A stretch of DNA of 64,000 bases from Ignavibacteriota bacterium (GTDB lineage Bacteria > Bacteroidota > Ignavibacteria > UBA10030 > UBA6906). Location: contig JADJHP010000007.1 in the NCBI GenBank assembly GCA_016707525.1, positions 181,114-245,113 on the forward strand. Direction: 5' to 3'. A model generated the notes under the pieces. That model did not search any database. It had not been told where the DNA came from and saw only the letters and a list, made by a program, of their open reading frames with translations. Position 1 is the stretch's first letter; every line of letters begins with the position of its first letter. This document shows positions 35,365 to 44,213 of the stretch, piece after piece. The position numbers and the translations under genes are program-made.

Positions 35365-36242
35365 CAGAACAGATCAGCACGACGGTCCATCAGGAGCCGT
35401 GCCTTCTTCTTGGCAAATGCGTTGGCGAGCCGGAACTCAGGGAGGATATCAATGGAGGTTTGCTCGACCTTCGCCAGGCTCTCGTCGAACAACGTCTCAT
35501 CGAGAGTCTGGACCGCGACCGAGCGGGCAAGGTACACATACGTCATCAGGAACTTCCCGCCATTGATGCGCAGCGCGGCATCAAAATGCTTCCGGGCGAG
35601 GTCCACATTGCCGCCGAGCATCTTCGGACGGCTTCCATACAGCGTGCCGAGGAACACATGCGCACCACCATAATAGTAGGTGCTGTCGTGGCGGACCACG
35701 AACTCCATCAGCGCTTCGGCGCGCGGAAGGTCTCCGATGGCGTCAGGGTTGTTCAGACTGAGATAGATGTAGCTCCCCCATCCGAAGGCCGCCCAGAAGG
35801 CGCCGGGAACAAGATCCTTGTCCTTCTTCGCGAGGACCGCCCTCAGGTCATCGATCGTCCCGTCCAGCGCCTTCGCCACATCTTTGTCCTGGCGGAGGAT
35901 GCGGATCCCGTAGTCCCTCCCGCGGAGATAGAACTCACGCGCACGATCCTGCAACGAATCCTCGAGATACCCCAGCGCATAACTGCTGTACCCCTGACTG
36001 CACAGGGTGAGCAGGGTCGTGTTGTTGGGGTCGCTCTTCAACATCACTTCGAGCAGCTTGATGTTGCCGGGAAGGGCCTGCCCGGCAAAATCCATGTCCG
36101 CATCGGAGGTGATGGCCGAGAACCCGTCATTGACGATGTTCCCGACAGTGGAAACGGCGATGGTCTGCACGCAGCCGGTGAACAGGAGCAGGCCGGAGAG
36201 AAGGATGAAAAGGACAGGACGCATATGGGAGCTCAAAGTCAT
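35364..36242 (-). CDS. tatT: TRAP transporter TatT component family lipoprotein
   Basis: 292 residues. The N-terminus MRPVLFILLSGLLLFTGC (second ATG 36224) is a lipoprotein signal with Cys as the lipidated residue; ATG 36242 is upstream. The rest is helical, with TPR-like repeats (LLEVMLKSDPNNTTLLTLCSQGYSSYALGYLED, AFWAAFGWGSYIYLSLNNPDAIGDL). This is the TatT (T-component) partner first described in the spirochaete TRAP system, which forms a trimer that docks the DctP protein. It is the first gene of the tatT-dctP-dctQ-dctM operon. Confidence 0.9.
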   Translation of the reverse strand: MTLSSHMRPVLFILLSGLLLFTGCVQTIAVSTVGNIVNDGFSAITSDADMDFAGQALPGNIKLLEVMLKSDPNNTTLLTLCSQGYSSYALGYLEDSLQDRAREFYLRGRDYGIRILRQDKDVAKALDGTIDDLRAVLAKKDKDLVPGAFWAAFGWGSYIYLSLNNPDAIGDLPRAEALMEFVVRHDSTYYYGGAHVFLGTLYGSRPKMLGGNVDLARKHFDAALRINGGKFLMTYVYLARSVAVQTLDETLFDESLAKVEQTSIDILPEFRLANAFAKKKARLLMDRRADLF

Positions 36243-36254
36243 GGGAATACGGAA

Positions 36255-36283
36255 AATATACGCAGAAGGGCAGAGTATAGCAA
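36255..36283 (-). promoter_or_regulatory. Predicted promoter of the TRAP operon
   Basis: Minus strand TTGCTA (36283-36278), 17-bp spacer, TATATT (36260-36255), ending 12 bases before ATG 36242. It faces the divergent promoter of the response regulator gene about 20 bases away. Confidence 0.6.
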
Positions 36284-36304
36284 CATGCCCCAGGGCCCCG
36301 ACCT

Positions 36305-36333
36305 TTGCAAATCGCGCAAAAAACCGCTAACTT
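36305..36333 (+). promoter_or_regulatory. Predicted promoter of the two-component system
   Basis: Plus strand TTGCAA (36305-36310), 17-bp spacer, TAACTT (36328-36333). The -10 ends 5 bases before the ATG, so the mRNA would start at or next to the start codon. Confidence 0.55.
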
Positions 36334-36338
36334 TTCGC

Positions 36339-37010
36339 ATGCGCATTCTGGTGGTGGAAGATGAGAAGAAAGTGGCGCGATTCATCCAGCAAGGACTGGA
36401 AGAAGAGCACTATGCCGTGGATGTGGCCCACGACGGCCTCAACGGACTCGCCATGGCTGAGTCGCAGTCGTATGATGCGATCGTGCTGGACGTGATGCTC
36501 CCCGGCAAGGACGGCGTGGAAGTGACGCGCGAGCTGCGCGCGAAACACAAGTCCACCCCCATCCTCATGCTGACCGCCAAGACCTCCACCGAGGACAAGG
36601 TTGCCGGGCTCGACAGCGGGGCGGACGACTACCTCACCAAGCCGTTCGCATTCGCCGAACTCCTCGCCCGCCTCCGCTCGCTGCTGCGCCGCGGAACGCA
36701 GGAGAAGACCACGGTCCTCGCTCTTGCCGACCTGGTCCTCGACACCGTCTCGCACAAGGCACGCCGCGGCGACCGCAGCATCGAACTCACCGCGAAGGAA
36801 TATTCCCTGCTCGAGTTCTTCCTCCGCAACAAGGACCGCGTGCTGAGCCGCACGATCATCGCCGAGCATATCTGGGATTACCACTTCGACACCGGCACGA
36901 ACCTGATCGACGTTTACATCAACCACCTCCGGAACAAGGTGGACACCGGATTCGAAAAGAAGCTCATCCACACCGTCCGCGGTGTGGGGTACGTCATGAA
37001 AGAGGACTGA
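36339..37010 (+). CDS. OmpR/PhoB-family response regulator
   Basis: 223 residues starting MRILVVEDEKKVARFIQQGL at ATG 36339; a longer open frame upstream is antisense to tatT. The receiver has the acidic pair ED, the phosphorylated Asp in IVLDVMLPG (about 51), Thr in LTAK and the Lys in DYLTKPF. The C-terminal winged helix (ELTAKEYSLLEFFLRNKDRVLSR to HTVRGVGYVMKED) binds DNA. It sits 4 bases before the sensor kinase gene. The divergent TRAP operon is a candidate target, but this is inference. Confidence 0.96.
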   Translation: MRILVVEDEKKVARFIQQGLEEEHYAVDVAHDGLNGLAMAESQSYDAIVLDVMLPGKDGVEVTRELRAKHKSTPILMLTAKTSTEDKVAGLDSGADDYLTKPFAFAELLARLRSLLRRGTQEKTTVLALADLVLDTVSHKARRGDRSIELTAKEYSLLEFFLRNKDRVLSRTIIAEHIWDYHFDTGTNLIDVYINHLRNKVDTGFEKKLIHTVRGVGYVMKED

Positions 37011-37014
37011 ACCG

Positions 37015-38487
37015 ATGGCATTCATCTTCCGTTCGGTCCGCACCCGGCTCACCCTGTGGTACACGCTCCTCCTCCTGTCCACACTCATCGTCTTCGGCGT
37101 CCTCGCGTACTACGTGACAGGCGAGACGCTCTCCGAGAATCTTGACCACTCCCTCCGCGCGGAGGCACGGTGGATGCGCGATTTCATCCAGCCCCAGGCG
37201 AGCAAGATCAAGCCGGGGAAGCGCTCCATCGACATGATCCTGAACCCGCGGACCCGCAAGCCGGGGCCGATCGCCCCCACGGGCGAGGACAGCCTCGCCG
37301 CGGAATCCGACGAGATCTGGAACCAGATCTTCCGGCACAGTCTCCAGAACACGAAGAAGACCTACTTCCAGTTCAGCGATGCCCGCGGAAGGATCCTCCA
37401 CCGCTCGTACAGCCTCGGCACCGACAGCCTCGCGGTGCCCGATACGCTGCAGCCGAGCAACATCATGCTCACCACCGTGTACCTGAACGGCGAACCGGTG
37501 CGGGTGGCGGCAACACGCGACCGGAACTTCACGTACACTGTCGGCTATCCGATCGGTGATCTCCGTGACCTTCTGGACAACCTGTTCTCGATCTTCCTGA
37601 TCCTGATCCCGGGCGCCGTGGCCATTTCCGTGTTCGGCGGCCTCGCCCTCGCCAAGAAAGCGCTCCAGCCGGTGGACGAGGTCGCCACCGCCGCACGCCG
37701 CATCACCGCCGAGAACCTGGACCAGGTCATTCCGATCCGCACCGGCGACGATGAGATCGGGCGCCTGACCGTCACGATCAACGATATGATCGGCCGCCTC
37801 CACGGCTCCTTCGCCCAGGTCCGCCAGTTCTCCGCCGACGCTTCCCACGAACTCCGTACGCCGCTCACCGTGGTGCGCGGCGAGATCGAACTCGCCCTGC
37901 GCAGCAAGAAGACCCCGGAAGAGTACCGGCGCGTGCTCGAGAGCGCGCTGGAAGAGATCCTCCGACTCACGACGATCATCGACAACCTGCTGACGCTCGC
38001 AAAAGCGGAACAGGGGCTGTCTCAACCCAATTTCTCGGAAGTGGACCTGAAGGACCTGGTCGAGGAGCTGTACGAGGACAGCACGATCCTTGCACAGTGG
38101 AAGAAGATCACGGTCTCGCTCGAGTCCATTTCATCGATGTCGATCGTGGGCGACCGGGTACGCCTGCACCAGCTCTTCCTGAACCTGATCGACAACGCCA
38201 TCAAGTACACACCCGAAGGCGGCTCCGTGATCCTTGCGATGGAGCGGAAGAACGGCACGGCGGTGTTCAGCGTGCGCGATACCGGCATCGGCATCCCGCA
38301 GGAGGATCTGGGGAAGATCTTCGACAGGTTCTACCGGGTGGACAAAGCCCGTTCCCGCGAGCTCGGCGGCACAGGACTGGGGCTTTCGATCGCGAAGTGG
38401 ATCGTTGACCTGCACCGGGGAACCATCACCGTGACGAGTGAGACAGGCGTGGGGTCGACGTTCACGGTGAGCCTGCCTTTGGGATGA
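37015..38487 (+). CDS. Sensor histidine kinase with HAMP domain
   Basis: 490 residues. First membrane segment TLWYTLLLLSTLIVFGVLAYY, a periplasmic part of about 150 residues with a low-complexity linker, a second segment SIFLILIPGAVAISVFGGLAL, then a HAMP linker. HisKA has FSADASHELRTPLTVVRGEIEL (phospho-His near 278), and the ATPase part has LIDNAIKYTPEGG, DTGIGIPQEDLGKIFDRFYR and GGTGLGLSIAK. It phosphorylates the adjacent regulator. The signal is unknown. The periplasmic domain is not one I recognise. Confidence 0.95.
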   Translation: MAFIFRSVRTRLTLWYTLLLLSTLIVFGVLAYYVTGETLSENLDHSLRAEARWMRDFIQPQASKIKPGKRSIDMILNPRTRKPGPIAPTGEDSLAAESDEIWNQIFRHSLQNTKKTYFQFSDARGRILHRSYSLGTDSLAVPDTLQPSNIMLTTVYLNGEPVRVAATRDRNFTYTVGYPIGDLRDLLDNLFSIFLILIPGAVAISVFGGLALAKKALQPVDEVATAARRITAENLDQVIPIRTGDDEIGRLTVTINDMIGRLHGSFAQVRQFSADASHELRTPLTVVRGEIELALRSKKTPEEYRRVLESALEEILRLTTIIDNLLTLAKAEQGLSQPNFSEVDLKDLVEELYEDSTILAQWKKITVSLESISSMSIVGDRVRLHQLFLNLIDNAIKYTPEGGSVILAMERKNGTAVFSVRDTGIGIPQEDLGKIFDRFYRVDKARSRELGGTGLGLSIAKWIVDLHRGTITVTSETGVGSTFTVSLPLG

Positions 38488-38680
38488 AGCACAAGTAAAT
38501 GATCGAAGGGAGACGGGAAGAGGCAAGGGGGAAAAGGGAGAGGAGAAAGGGAGTGGAGGAAAGGTGCAGGAGGAACGGAAGCGGAGGAAGGGGGAAAGGT
38601 AGAGGAGGAAAGGGGCAGGAGGAACGGTGTAGGGGACAGGATAGAGGGGACAAGGCAGAAGGGATCAGCGGCAAAAAGAA
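38488..38680 (+). repeat. Polypurine tract with G-rich runs
   Basis: About 190 bases after the kinase stop, the plus strand is nearly all G and A, with recurring blocks such as GGAGGAACGG and GGAGGAAAGG and runs of GGG or GGGGG. It has no gene. Such DNA can form triplexes or quadruplexes. Similar purine-rich stretches follow stop codons at 1891-2010 (minus strand) and 29028-29045 (plus strand). Confidence 0.75.
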
Positions 38681-38749
38681 GGAAGAAGGTAAAAGGAAGA
38701 AAATGCCGGAGCGCGTTCCATGCTCTCTTTCTTCCTTCTACCTTCTTCC
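38681..38749. terminator. Long inverted repeat between convergent genes
   Basis: Arms 38681-38702 and 38728-38749 pair over 22 bases with one mismatch, leaving a 25-base loop. The left arm is purine and the right pyrimidine. Lying between the kinase stop (plus) and the barrel protein stop (minus), it probably ends transcription from both sides. Confidence 0.65.
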
Positions 38750-38755
38750 TTTCGT

Positions 38756-41700
38756 TTAGAAGTCCAGGCCTAACGAGAAATAATACTTCGGCGGCGAGAA
38801 CGAGTTGTAGTCCCATGCCCACGCCACATCGAGCCGGAGCAGGAACGCCAGGAAGAAGATCCGCGTACCGGTTCCCATCCCCATCAGAAGGTCCCGCGTC
38901 ACCGTCGCACCATTCTCGTTCTTCGTGAACGCCACGTAGTTGCGCTCCTTGTTCCACGCACTTCCCATATCGAAGAACATCACGCCGCCCAGGCTCTGAA
39001 GCCCGAGCGGGAGCGGACCCGCCTGGAGGAACGCGAACAACGGGTACCGGAGCTCGAAATTGAACAGCGTGTACTTGGAGCCGATCGCCGCATTGTAATT
39101 GTGGCCACGCAACGGCAGGCCCGCCTGCAGGAAGATGTAATCCTCCGCATTCTCCAGCGGGATGTAGCCGCCCTCGAACGTGTGGTTGATCCAGTTGTCC
39201 ACACCGCCAATGATGTACTTCTGCGGATTCTTCCCGAAGCTCCCGCCACCCGCCAGACGGAGCGCGATACTGTAGCCACGCCCCAGACGCAGGTAGGTCC
39301 GGTAGTCCCCCGTCACGTTCACGAAACTCAGCCCATTCGCCCCGAGCTTCGGCGTCCCGTACAGGTCGAACCGATAACGCGATCCCGCAACCGGATTCAG
39401 CAGCCCCCACAGCGAGGTGTCGTGGGTGTAGCTGATGCTCGGCACGACAACGCTGCGCGACTGTGCCGGGTCCGAGGATACGTCCAGATTCTCACGGGAA
39501 ATATTGAACCAGCTCAATCCCATCTCCAACCGGCGATACCGGTCGAACGGATACAGCGCCATCACGTTCGCACCGTACGTACGGAAGCGGTACAGGCTCC
39601 CGCCGTACACGTCGTTGACGATCACGAAGCGCGCACTGTGGAACCCGCCGAACCCGAAGTCCCAACGGTTCGGCAGATAGTAGTACTGCAGCGCGTAGTC
39701 GCTGTTCTTCAGGTCCAGCAACAGGTTCGTCGCAAAAACGATCTGGTGGTCGCCCAGCATGTCGCTGAACGCCATGATCGTGGAGCCCGTCACGCCATAG
39801 AACGTGTCGTACCCGGCATTGCCGTACACGATGTCCGGCGAGAAGTTCAACTTGTACTTGTTCACCCGGAACTTCCCGTCCTCCGTCATGTTCCCCGCGA
39901 TGCGCGGAAGACGGGCCAAGGACGAATCCTTCGGCACCATCTCGGCCCGGGGTTCCGCAAAGACATAGTTCGAGAAGTCCAGCTGGATGTCCTGACCGTA
40001 CAGGCCGCTCGTGTCCTTCGGGGCCGGCGCAAGCGTGTCCGCGGTCACCGCGGCCACCTGCACTGCGGTCCCGAGAGAGTCCCGCACCGGTGCTCCGGCA
40101 GTATCCGGCGCTGCGGTTCCGGGAGGATCCTGCGCCACGGCCTTCGCCGCAACCGCCGTCGTGTCCTTTGCCGGGGCCGGGACATCCCCCACCTTCCGGA
40201 ACACGGTCGGTTCGACCTGCGCGATCTTGAGGTCACGCTCGAACGGACTCCGCATCACGAAGATGTCGAACCCGGACTGGTTCAGCGACGAGAACGCAAG
40301 CTTCGAGCCATCCGCCGACAGCGATAACTGATACACGCCGCTGAGGGAATTGGTCAGCGGCCGGATCACGCCCGATGCGATCGTCAATTCATAGATGTTG
40401 TTGATGCCGTTGTGGTCCGAGACGAACAGTACCTTCTTGCCATCCGGCGAAGCGACCGGCGAGGTCTCGCCGCTTTCCATCCAGTCCGTCAGCCGCGTGA
40501 CGCTCTTCCCCGCCACATCGATCTTGAACAGGTCCAATTGATGGCGCAGCAGCATCACGTACGCGTCCGCTGTGGCACCTTCCGCACTCGCCCGGTCGGA
40601 AGAGAAGAAGATCGTGCTGCCATCCGCCGACCAGCAGGGCTGCTCGTCGCTGTACACGTCATTGGTGAGGTTGATGAGTTCGCGCGTGGCCAGGTCGTAC
40701 GTGTAGATGTCCGATTGCCGTGCGGTGTTCCCGACGAACGCGAGCCTGTCGCCCTTCGGCGACCAGTCCACGGAGAAGATCCCCTCGAGATCGAAGGTCA
40801 GCTTCTCCATCTCGCCGCTCTTCACGTCCACCAGCATGATCGCATCGCGCTCACCGGCCTTCGTCGCGATCGCGAGACGCTTCCCATCGGGCGACCACCC
40901 GATCCCCGGCGTCAGCAGATGCAACTCCTCGAAGTTGTTCGTCTGCTGTCCGTCAACGATCTTCTCCAGGTCCTTGCCGTCCACGGCGTCCATGACGAAC
41001 ACATCGAAGAAGTCGTTCCGGTTCGAGATGAACGCCACCCGGTCGCCCTGGGGCGAGATCGCCGGACTGGTGTTGTAGAACCCGCCTTCCTTCTTGTGAT
41101 TGGTCAGCCGGCGCGCATAATCACCCGGATCCTCCCGCCGTGCGATGTCCGGCCAGTAGGTCACCTTCTGGTCCTTCTGCCAGCGCTCGGACAACTCTTC
41201 CACCGTGAGGCCGATGGACGAGCGCATGCCCTGCTCCACATTCCGGGCGCTCTTGATCTTGTTCAGCATCTCGCCGATCTTCTGCTCGCCGTACTTGCGG
41301 GCGATATAATAGAAGACCGACTGCCCGCCGCGGTAGGCGAAGTATCCGTACAACTGATTGATGGGCGGAAGGTATTCATGCACGGTGGCATCGCGCAGGA
41401 ACATGTCGGAATCCGTGTCCCACTTGAGCGCCGCGTATTCCGCCAGCCCCTCGCTGAACCACAACGGGAGCTGCAGCGAGATGTTGTTCGAGATGATCGA
41501 CTGGATGCTGCCGCCGTAGAACATGTCGTTCATCACGGCATGCACGAGTTCATGGTGGATGACGTGGCGGAACTTGCCGTAATCCCCTTCATAGGGGACC
41601 ACGACACGGTTCTTGAAGAGCTCGGTCACGCCGCCGATCCCTTCTTCCATGTACTCGCTGATGACGTTCGTCTGCTGGAACTCGTTATGCGAGTTATAGA

Positions 41701-41971
41701 TGACGAACGGGACGCGGTTCACGAGCTGATACCGGAAGAGGGTGCTGATCGACGCATAGGCGGATTCCGCCGCCATCGCCGTGAACTGCGCAAGCGCTTC
41801 ACCATCGCCGGCAAAATAGATATCGAAGTGATCGGACTGAATGAAGGACCAGGTGAAATGCTTGTACTGGACCTTGTTCTTCCCGAAGTTATCGGGTTGC
41901 GCCACAGCGGCCGTGCCCAGCACGGCCACCAGGGCCAGCACACCCGCGATTCTCCTCACACGCTGAGTCAT
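38756..41971 (-). CDS. Peptidase-MA-like / TolB propeller / outer membrane barrel fusion protein
   Basis: 1071 residues from ATG 41971 (GGTGGG upstream); a start at 42022 would lie within the promoter. Signal peptide RRIAGVLALVAVLGTAAVAQ. Residues about 30-270 form a metalloprotease domain with HHELVHAV (HExxH) and the third ligand in FSEGLAEYAAL. About 300-590 is a TolB-type propeller of PD40 repeats (SPDGKRLAIA, SPKGDRLAFVG, SADGSTIFFSSDRA). A Pro/Ala/Thr-rich linker with KDTT follows at about 600-670. The end is an Omp85/surface-antigen-like barrel (YIIGGVDNWINHTFEGGYIP, FFDMGSAWN) with C-terminal Phe. It is probably an outer membrane assembly or surface protease. Confidence 0.88.
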   Translation of the reverse strand: MTQRVRRIAGVLALVAVLGTAAVAQPDNFGKNKVQYKHFTWSFIQSDHFDIYFAGDGEALAQFTAMAAESAYASISTLFRYQLVNRVPFVIYNSHNEFQQTNVISEYMEEGIGGVTELFKNRVVVPYEGDYGKFRHVIHHELVHAVMNDMFYGGSIQSIISNNISLQLPLWFSEGLAEYAALKWDTDSDMFLRDATVHEYLPPINQLYGYFAYRGGQSVFYYIARKYGEQKIGEMLNKIKSARNVEQGMRSSIGLTVEELSERWQKDQKVTYWPDIARREDPGDYARRLTNHKKEGGFYNTSPAISPQGDRVAFISNRNDFFDVFVMDAVDGKDLEKIVDGQQTNNFEELHLLTPGIGWSPDGKRLAIATKAGERDAIMLVDVKSGEMEKLTFDLEGIFSVDWSPKGDRLAFVGNTARQSDIYTYDLATRELINLTNDVYSDEQPCWSADGSTIFFSSDRASAEGATADAYVMLLRHQLDLFKIDVAGKSVTRLTDWMESGETSPVASPDGKKVLFVSDHNGINNIYELTIASGVIRPLTNSLSGVYQLSLSADGSKLAFSSLNQSGFDIFVMRSPFERDLKIAQVEPTVFRKVGDVPAPAKDTTAVAAKAVAQDPPGTAAPDTAGAPVRDSLGTAVQVAAVTADTLAPAPKDTSGLYGQDIQLDFSNYVFAEPRAEMVPKDSSLARLPRIAGNMTEDGKFRVNKYKLNFSPDIVYGNAGYDTFYGVTGSTIMAFSDMLGDHQIVFATNLLLDLKNSDYALQYYYLPNRWDFGFGGFHSARFVIVNDVYGGSLYRFRTYGANVMALYPFDRYRRLEMGLSWFNISRENLDVSSDPAQSRSVVVPSISYTHDTSLWGLLNPVAGSRYRFDLYGTPKLGANGLSFVNVTGDYRTYLRLGRGYSIALRLAGGGSFGKNPQKYIIGGVDNWINHTFEGGYIPLENAEDYIFLQAGLPLRGHNYNAAIGSKYTLFNFELRYPLFAFLQAGPLPLGLQSLGGVMFFDMGSAWNKERNYVAFTKNENGATVTRDLLMGMGTGTRIFFLAFLLRLDVAWAWDYNSFSPPKYYFSLGLDF

Positions 41972-41995
41972 CTTCCCACCTTTGGTTGCCTCTTT

Positions 41996-42022
41996 AATAT
42001 ACAAAACCACCCGCTGTGTCAA
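41996..42022 (-). promoter_or_regulatory. Predicted promoter of the barrel protein gene
   Basis: Minus strand TTGACA (42022-42017), 15-bp spacer, TATATT (42001-41996); TATTAA with a 17-bp spacer is an alternative. The -35 lies in the last codons of the RNase R gene. It gives the barrel protein its own transcript. Confidence 0.65.
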
Positions 42023-44187
42023 AAGTTCCGCCGGGGCTTCGGGACCGGCACGATCGCCAGATTGAGCTCCCGGTGCTCCGGATCCACGCTTACCGTGCGT
42101 ACCCGGATGTGGTCCCCCAGCCTGTATTGGCGCCCGCGCGACCGCCCCCGGAGGGCATACTGGCGTTCATCGTACATATAATAGTCATCGTCCAGCTCGC
42201 GGACGTGCACGAGCCCCTGGATCAGCAGGTCGCGCAATTCCACGAACAGCCCGAATTCCATGACCCCGGTGATCACGCCGTCGAATTCGTCGCCGATATG
42301 GCGTTTCATGTACTCGATCTGCATCACCTTCACCGATGCCCGTTCCGCATCCACCGCCACACGCTCCCGCTCCGAGGACTGCCGGGCAATGTCCGGCAGG
42401 GTCCCGTGCAGCTCGTTCAGCCGCTCCGCGGACATCTGGCTGGTGTACTCCGCCAGAAGCCGGTGCACGATCAGGTCCGGATACCGGCGGATCGGCGAGG
42501 TGAAATGCGTGTAATGCTTGAATGCGAGCCCGAAGTGGCCGATGTTCTTCTCGGAATACACGGCCTTGGCCATGGACCGCAGGGCCACTTCGTTGATGAC
42601 ATCCTCCACCTCGCTCCCCTTCACCTGGTCCAGCAGTTTTTGCAGCTCCCGCGAGCTCACACCGCTCTTCACATCCAGAGAGAAACCGAACTGCTTGACG
42701 AATTTCCCGAGGTCCGCCAGCCGTTCGGGGTTCGGCAGATCATGCACACGATAGATGAACGGCGCCGCACCCCCGGGCACTTTCAGGTGCGAGATGTGCG
42801 CGGCAACGATCTTGTTCGCGAGCAGCATGCACTCTTCCACGAGGCGATGCGCATCCAGGCGCTCCTTCCGGACGATCTTGTCCGGGAACCCCTGCGCGTC
42901 GAATGTGAACTTCGCTTCCGGCGTCTCGAAATCCAGACTCCCGTTCTTGTGCCGGCGCTTGTACAGCGCACGGGCGAGCGTCCGGAGCCGCAACAGTTCC
43001 TGAACGAACTCACCCTTTCCCGCTTCCATGATCGCCTGCGCCTCTTCATATGCGAAGCGCCGCTTGCTGTGGATCACCGAACGGGCGAATTCATATTTCT
43101 CCACCTTCCCGTCCGCTGTCACATCCATCATCACGCTGTACGTGAGGCGGTCGGTGGCCGGCCGCAGACTGCACAGATCGTTCGACAACCGTTCCGGCAG
43201 CATCGGCACCACTTCGTTCACGAGATACACGCTCGTCCCGCGCGTGTACGCTTCGCCGTCGATCACCGACCCTTCGGTCACATAGTGGCTCACGTCGGCG
43301 ATATGCACGCCGAGACGGAACATGCCGTCCCCGAGGTCCTCGCACGACAACGCGTCGTCGAAGTCCTTGGCGTCGATCGGGTCGATGGTGAAGCACACCG
43401 TGTTCCGCAGGTCCAGCCGCCGTGCGATCTCCGCCGCGGGGATGGTGCCGGGCAGTGATGCCGCGGCATGTTCCACATCGTCAGGGAATGACGGCGGAAG
43501 GCCGAAACTCCGCGCCACGCTGAGCACTTCAACGCGCACGTCGCCGGAGGGGCCGAGCACTTCGACGATCGTGCCTTCAGGATTGAGATGCTCATCCTCC
43601 CAGGGCTCGAGCTCCACCACCACCTTGTCGCCCGGCTTCGCCTTGCGGGCTTCTTCCGCGGTCACGTAGATGTCCCGCGAGATGCGCATATCATCCGGGA
43701 TCACGAACGCGAAATCCTTCCGCTGCTCCATGCGCCCGGTGATGCGCGTGACGGTCCGCTCCACGACGCGTACGATCTCGCCTTCCGGCCCTTCGTCGCG
43801 ACGCTGGGTCCGCGGCCGCGCAAAGAGCGAGACCTCCACGAGGTCGCCGGAAAGCGCCGTGTGCTGGAACTTCGGCGCGATGCGGATGTCCTTCTCGACC
43901 CCCTCCACGCGCACGAACCCGAGGCCGCGGCGCGTGACCATGAGCCTGCCGGTCAGGACGCGCGGCTGTGCCTGTGCGCTCTTCTTGCGCTGGACCACAT
44001 AGCCGAACCGGCCGCGGTCATCAGCATCCACAGTCCCCTTCCGTTCGAGGTCATCGATCAGTGTGCGGAGGTCCTGGTATTGTTCCTTGCCATTCACCTT
44101 CAATTTCCTTGCGAGGTCCTTGAGGGTGATACGTGTGCGGGGATGACCGGCAAAATGAGCCATCACCTGTTTTTTGAGATCGCGCAA
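42019..44187 (-). CDS. rnr: Ribonuclease R
   Basis: 722 residues. Start is a TTG at 44187 with GGGA six bases upstream; ATG 44163 is an alternative. The N-terminal helix-turn-helix and cold-shock domains (RITLKDLARKLKVNG, GRLMVTRRGLGFVRVEGVEKDIRIAP) are followed by the RNB catalytic domain with DPIDAKDFDDALSCED near residue 270 (the magnesium-binding aspartates), and a C-terminal S1 domain (DEFDGVITGVMEFGLFVEL). It ends with a short basic tail (VPKPRRNF). The enzyme is a 3'-5' exoribonuclease degrading structured RNA. It lies downstream of tamB. Confidence 0.96.
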   Translation of the reverse strand: MRDLKKQVMAHFAGHPRTRITLKDLARKLKVNGKEQYQDLRTLIDDLERKGTVDADDRGRFGYVVQRKKSAQAQPRVLTGRLMVTRRGLGFVRVEGVEKDIRIAPKFQHTALSGDLVEVSLFARPRTQRRDEGPEGEIVRVVERTVTRITGRMEQRKDFAFVIPDDMRISRDIYVTAEEARKAKPGDKVVVELEPWEDEHLNPEGTIVEVLGPSGDVRVEVLSVARSFGLPPSFPDDVEHAAASLPGTIPAAEIARRLDLRNTVCFTIDPIDAKDFDDALSCEDLGDGMFRLGVHIADVSHYVTEGSVIDGEAYTRGTSVYLVNEVVPMLPERLSNDLCSLRPATDRLTYSVMMDVTADGKVEKYEFARSVIHSKRRFAYEEAQAIMEAGKGEFVQELLRLRTLARALYKRRHKNGSLDFETPEAKFTFDAQGFPDKIVRKERLDAHRLVEECMLLANKIVAAHISHLKVPGGAAPFIYRVHDLPNPERLADLGKFVKQFGFSLDVKSGVSSRELQKLLDQVKGSEVEDVINEVALRSMAKAVYSEKNIGHFGLAFKHYTHFTSPIRRYPDLIVHRLLAEYTSQMSAERLNELHGTLPDIARQSSERERVAVDAERASVKVMQIEYMKRHIGDEFDGVITGVMEFGLFVELRDLLIQGLVHVRELDDDYYMYDERQYALRGRSRGRQYRLGDHIRVRTVSVDPEHRELNLAIVPVPKPRRNF

Positions 44188-44213
44188 TGCGCATCCCTTT
44201 CAGAGAATGAATT

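Noticed and set aside
35460..36338. Longer N-terminus for the response regulator
   Set aside because: The upstream frame is antisense to tatT; MRILVVED is the normal start of the family.
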